From: CAYXUW01 sp964468375
Lineage (GTDB): Bacteria; Planctomycetota; Phycisphaerae; Sedimentisphaerales; Anaerobacaceae
DNA length: 15,552 nucleotides
Assembly (NCBI GenBank): GCA_964468375.1
Contig: CAYXUW010000058.1
Coordinates: forward strand, 1-15,552
Reading direction: 5' to 3'
Shown here: piece by piece, positions 13,719 to 15,552 of the stretch
Layout: the number at the start of each line of letters is the position of its first letter
Numbering within the stretch: the first letter of the stretch is position 1
Notes under the pieces: generated by a model
What the model was told of the DNA's origin: nothing
The model's database searches: none
The model's input: only the letters and a program-made list of their open reading frames with translations
Made by a program: the position numbers and the translations under genes

Positions 13719-15143
13719 GTGGATAAGACTGAACTTGAAAAAGTGAAAAAAGCGCTGGAAAAGCACAACCAGGGCCATCTTTTGGCGTTTTGGGAGCAAC
13801 TAAGCCCGCCCCAAAGGCAGAATCTGTGCGCACAGGTCGAAAAACTCGACTTTTCGGAAATAGACCGCTGGATTACAAAATATGTCAAAAATCCCGGCCC
13901 AGCCGCCATACCTGACGACCTCAAGCCAGCAGAGGCGTATAGTGCCAACCCCGCAAGCCAAGAGCAAAAGCACAAATACGCCAAAGCTATAGATTTAGGC
14001 AGACAGCTTATATCCGCAGGCAAAGTGGCGGCCTTCGCTGTTGCCGGGGGCCAAGGAACCAGATTAGGATTTGACGGCCCAAAGGGGAATTACCCCATTA
14101 GCCCTGTTAAAAACAAAACCCTGTTCGAAATCTTCGCCGAGATGATTGCTGCGGCCTCGGAGAAATACCAAGCCGCTTGCCCCTGGTATATTATGACCAG
14201 TCCTTTAAATCACACCGAAACCGAAGATATTTTCCGCTCGAATGATTATTACGGACTGAACAAAAGCGACGTCTTTATATTCCAGCAGGGAACACTGCCA
14301 AACTTCAGCTTCGATGGTAAAATCCTTATGGCCGACAAGAACCGCATCGCCTGCTCGCCGGACGGGCACGGCGGAAGCTTGAAAGCGCTTTATCGAAGCG
14401 GCGCCGTCGAAGACATGAAAAAACGCGGCATAGAGTTTATTAGCTATTTCCAGATTGACAACCCCCTGATAAACATCTTCGACCCACTCTTTATCGGCTT
14501 ACACACCCTCGATAAATCCGAGATGTCCTCCAAAGCTGTTACAAAAACCGGACCGAAAGAAAAACTCGGTGTATTCTGTTTGGTCGACGGCAAAGTAACT
14601 GTTATCGAATATAGTGATTTGCCGAAGGAATTAGCACACAAACGAAACTCCGACGGCTCCTTGGTCTTCGAGCTCGGCAGTATCGCAATTCATATTATCA
14701 ATAGAAACTTCGTCGGAAGACTGAATATCGCCGGCTTCGCTTTACCACTGCACAGGGCGGTTAAGAAGATTCCACATATCGACCGGCAGGGAAATTTTGT
14801 TGACCCGGCCGAGCCGAATGGTATAAAATTGGAGAACTTCGTTTTTGACGCTCTGCCGCTGGCTTCGAGGTCAATAATATTGCAGGTCATCCGGGAGGAG
14901 GAGTTTGCACCGACCAAAAACGCCGCCGGCGTCGACAGTGTCGAAACTACAAGGCAAATGATGGTTGCACGTGCTGCCGATTGGCTTGAATCAGTAGGGA
15001 TAACTGTTCCCAGAAAACCGGACGGCTCGGTCAACTGCATCATAGAAATCGCACCGAGCTTCGCATTGGAAAGAGATGACATTAAGACAAAATTGAATCG
15101 GATACCCGAAATTAAACCAACGGACAGGATATACTTGGCCTGA
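13719..15143 (+). CDS. UDP-sugar pyrophosphorylase, UAP1/AGX-like (UDPGP type 1 family)
   Basis: A nucleotidyltransferase expected to make UDP-N-acetylglucosamine or another UDP-sugar from UTP and sugar 1-phosphate. The UTP-binding signature AVAGGQGTRLG is at residues 107-117, followed by GPKGNYPI. Further on are QQGTLPNF, the sugar-binding region SPDGHGGSLKALYRSG, YFQIDNPL and KAVTKTGPKEKLGVF, which resemble eukaryotic UAP1/AGX (PDGNGG, VVEKTNPTEPVGV). Bacterial GlmU is unrelated in layout, so this is the eukaryote-type enzyme, also common in Planctomycetota. The product has 474 residues from the GTG at 13719, with a weak AGG upstream. A TTG at 13668 would add 17 residues (MKFFAICLKS...) not typical of the family and may lie ahead of the transcript. 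A sugar kinase begins 26 bases after the stop, suggesting an operon that makes activated sugars. Specificity (GlcNAc, GalNAc or glucose) is unproven. Confidence 0.88.
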   Translation: MDKTELEKVKKALEKHNQGHLLAFWEQLSPPQRQNLCAQVEKLDFSEIDRWITKYVKNPGPAAIPDDLKPAEAYSANPASQEQKHKYAKAIDLGRQLISAGKVAAFAVAGGQGTRLGFDGPKGNYPISPVKNKTLFEIFAEMIAAASEKYQAACPWYIMTSPLNHTETEDIFRSNDYYGLNKSDVFIFQQGTLPNFSFDGKILMADKNRIACSPDGHGGSLKALYRSGAVEDMKKRGIEFISYFQIDNPLINIFDPLFIGLHTLDKSEMSSKAVTKTGPKEKLGVFCLVDGKVTVIEYSDLPKELAHKRNSDGSLVFELGSIAIHIINRNFVGRLNIAGFALPLHRAVKKIPHIDRQGNFVDPAEPNGIKLENFVFDALPLASRSIILQVIREEEFAPTKNAAGVDSVETTRQMMVARAADWLESVGITVPRKPDGSVNCIIEIAPSFALERDDIKTKLNRIPEIKPTDRIYLA

Positions 15144-15169
15144 TTTAACAAAAGAAAGAGGTATTGCAA

Positions 15170-15552
15170 ATGGCGCTATTATTAGGTTATGACGTAGGAA
15201 GTTCATCGGTCAAAGCCACTCTAATCGAGGCGGAAACCGGCAAGGCCCTTGCCTCGGCGACTTCGCCGGATAAAGAACTGGATATTATCGCTCGGAAGCT
15301 CGGGTGGGCCGAACAGGAACCTCAAACCTGGTGGGAACATGTTATCAAGACAACTCAAAAAATTAAATCCAAAACCAACTTTGATGCCGCTGACGTAAAG
15401 GCAATTGGGATCTCCTACCAAATGCACGGACTGGTTATAGTAGATAAAAATAAAGAGGTGCTCAGGCCGTCTATAATCTGGTGCGACAGCAGAGCAGTGG
15501 AAATAGGCCGAAAAGCAGCCCAGGACATCGGGGAGAAGAAATGCCTCGAGAG
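15170..15552 (+). CDS. xylB: FGGY-family carbohydrate kinase, xylulokinase type, N-terminal 127 residues (cut by window edge)
   Basis: An ATP-dependent sugar kinase, most likely phosphorylating D-xylulose. The visible part has the phosphate-binding start LLLGYDVGSSSVKATLIE, then GWAEQEPQTWWEHV, the QMHG substrate-site motif typical of xylulokinases (GISYQMHGLVIVD) and RPSIIWCDSRA. The QMHG motif favours xylulokinase over glycerol kinase or gluconokinase, but the C-terminal FGGY signature lies outside the window. The ATG at 15170 has AAAGAGG (15155-15161) eight bases upstream. It follows the UDP-sugar pyrophosphorylase by 26 bases, probably in one transcript. Confidence 0.88.
   Translation, partial: MALLLGYDVGSSSVKATLIEAETGKALASATSPDKELDIIARKLGWAEQEPQTWWEHVIKTTQKIKSKTNFDAADVKAIGISYQMHGLVIVDKNKEVLRPSIIWCDSRAVEIGRKAAQDIGEKKCLE

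Overview
The window looks like a chromosomal stretch from a member of the Planctomycetota, probably a Phycisphaerae/Sedimentisphaerales-type bacterium. That placement is inference. It rests on a prepilin-like protein with an H-Xn-DG motif, an enlarged glutamyl-tRNA synthetase, a eukaryote-like UDP-sugar pyrophosphorylase, GlnRS and GluRS side by side, and an Aquifex-type aconitase. A 10-base N run at 9883-9892 shows this is draft sequence, probably a metagenome-assembled contig.

Layout. Positions 1-282 (minus) hold the N-terminal part of glutaminyl-tRNA synthetase. It is divergent from a tight plus-strand cluster, gltX - PfkB-family sugar kinase - thpR - recA - alaS (428-7365), with gaps of 0 to 31 bases. 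This cluster joins translation (two aminoacyl-tRNA synthetases) to recombinational repair and RNA 2',3'-cyclic phosphate chemistry. Converging on it is a minus-strand cluster, read in the order aconitase - LOG-family nucleosidase - secreted protein of unknown function - histidinol dehydrogenase (12011 down to 7397). It has 4-8 base overlaps or a 9-base gap, and a good sigma-70-like promoter just upstream of aconitase.

Next comes a solitary minus-strand prepilin-like gene (12209-13210). It ends in a clear intrinsic terminator (12139-12174) and is preceded by an unusually structured leader that also holds a short open frame overlapping the pilin start codon. Finally, reading rightwards, a UAP1-like UDP-sugar pyrophosphorylase (13719-15143) is followed after 26 bases by the start of an FGGY carbohydrate kinase of xylulokinase type, which runs off the window.

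Most of the window is core metabolism and information processing. I found no CRISPR array, transposase, phage gene or RNA gene. The parts that established families do not explain are the secreted protein at 8740-9525, which appears to be an internal duplication, and the 13207-13718 intergenic region with its hairpin, candidate small ORF and several promoter-like elements. I did not find a convincing new multi-gene system.
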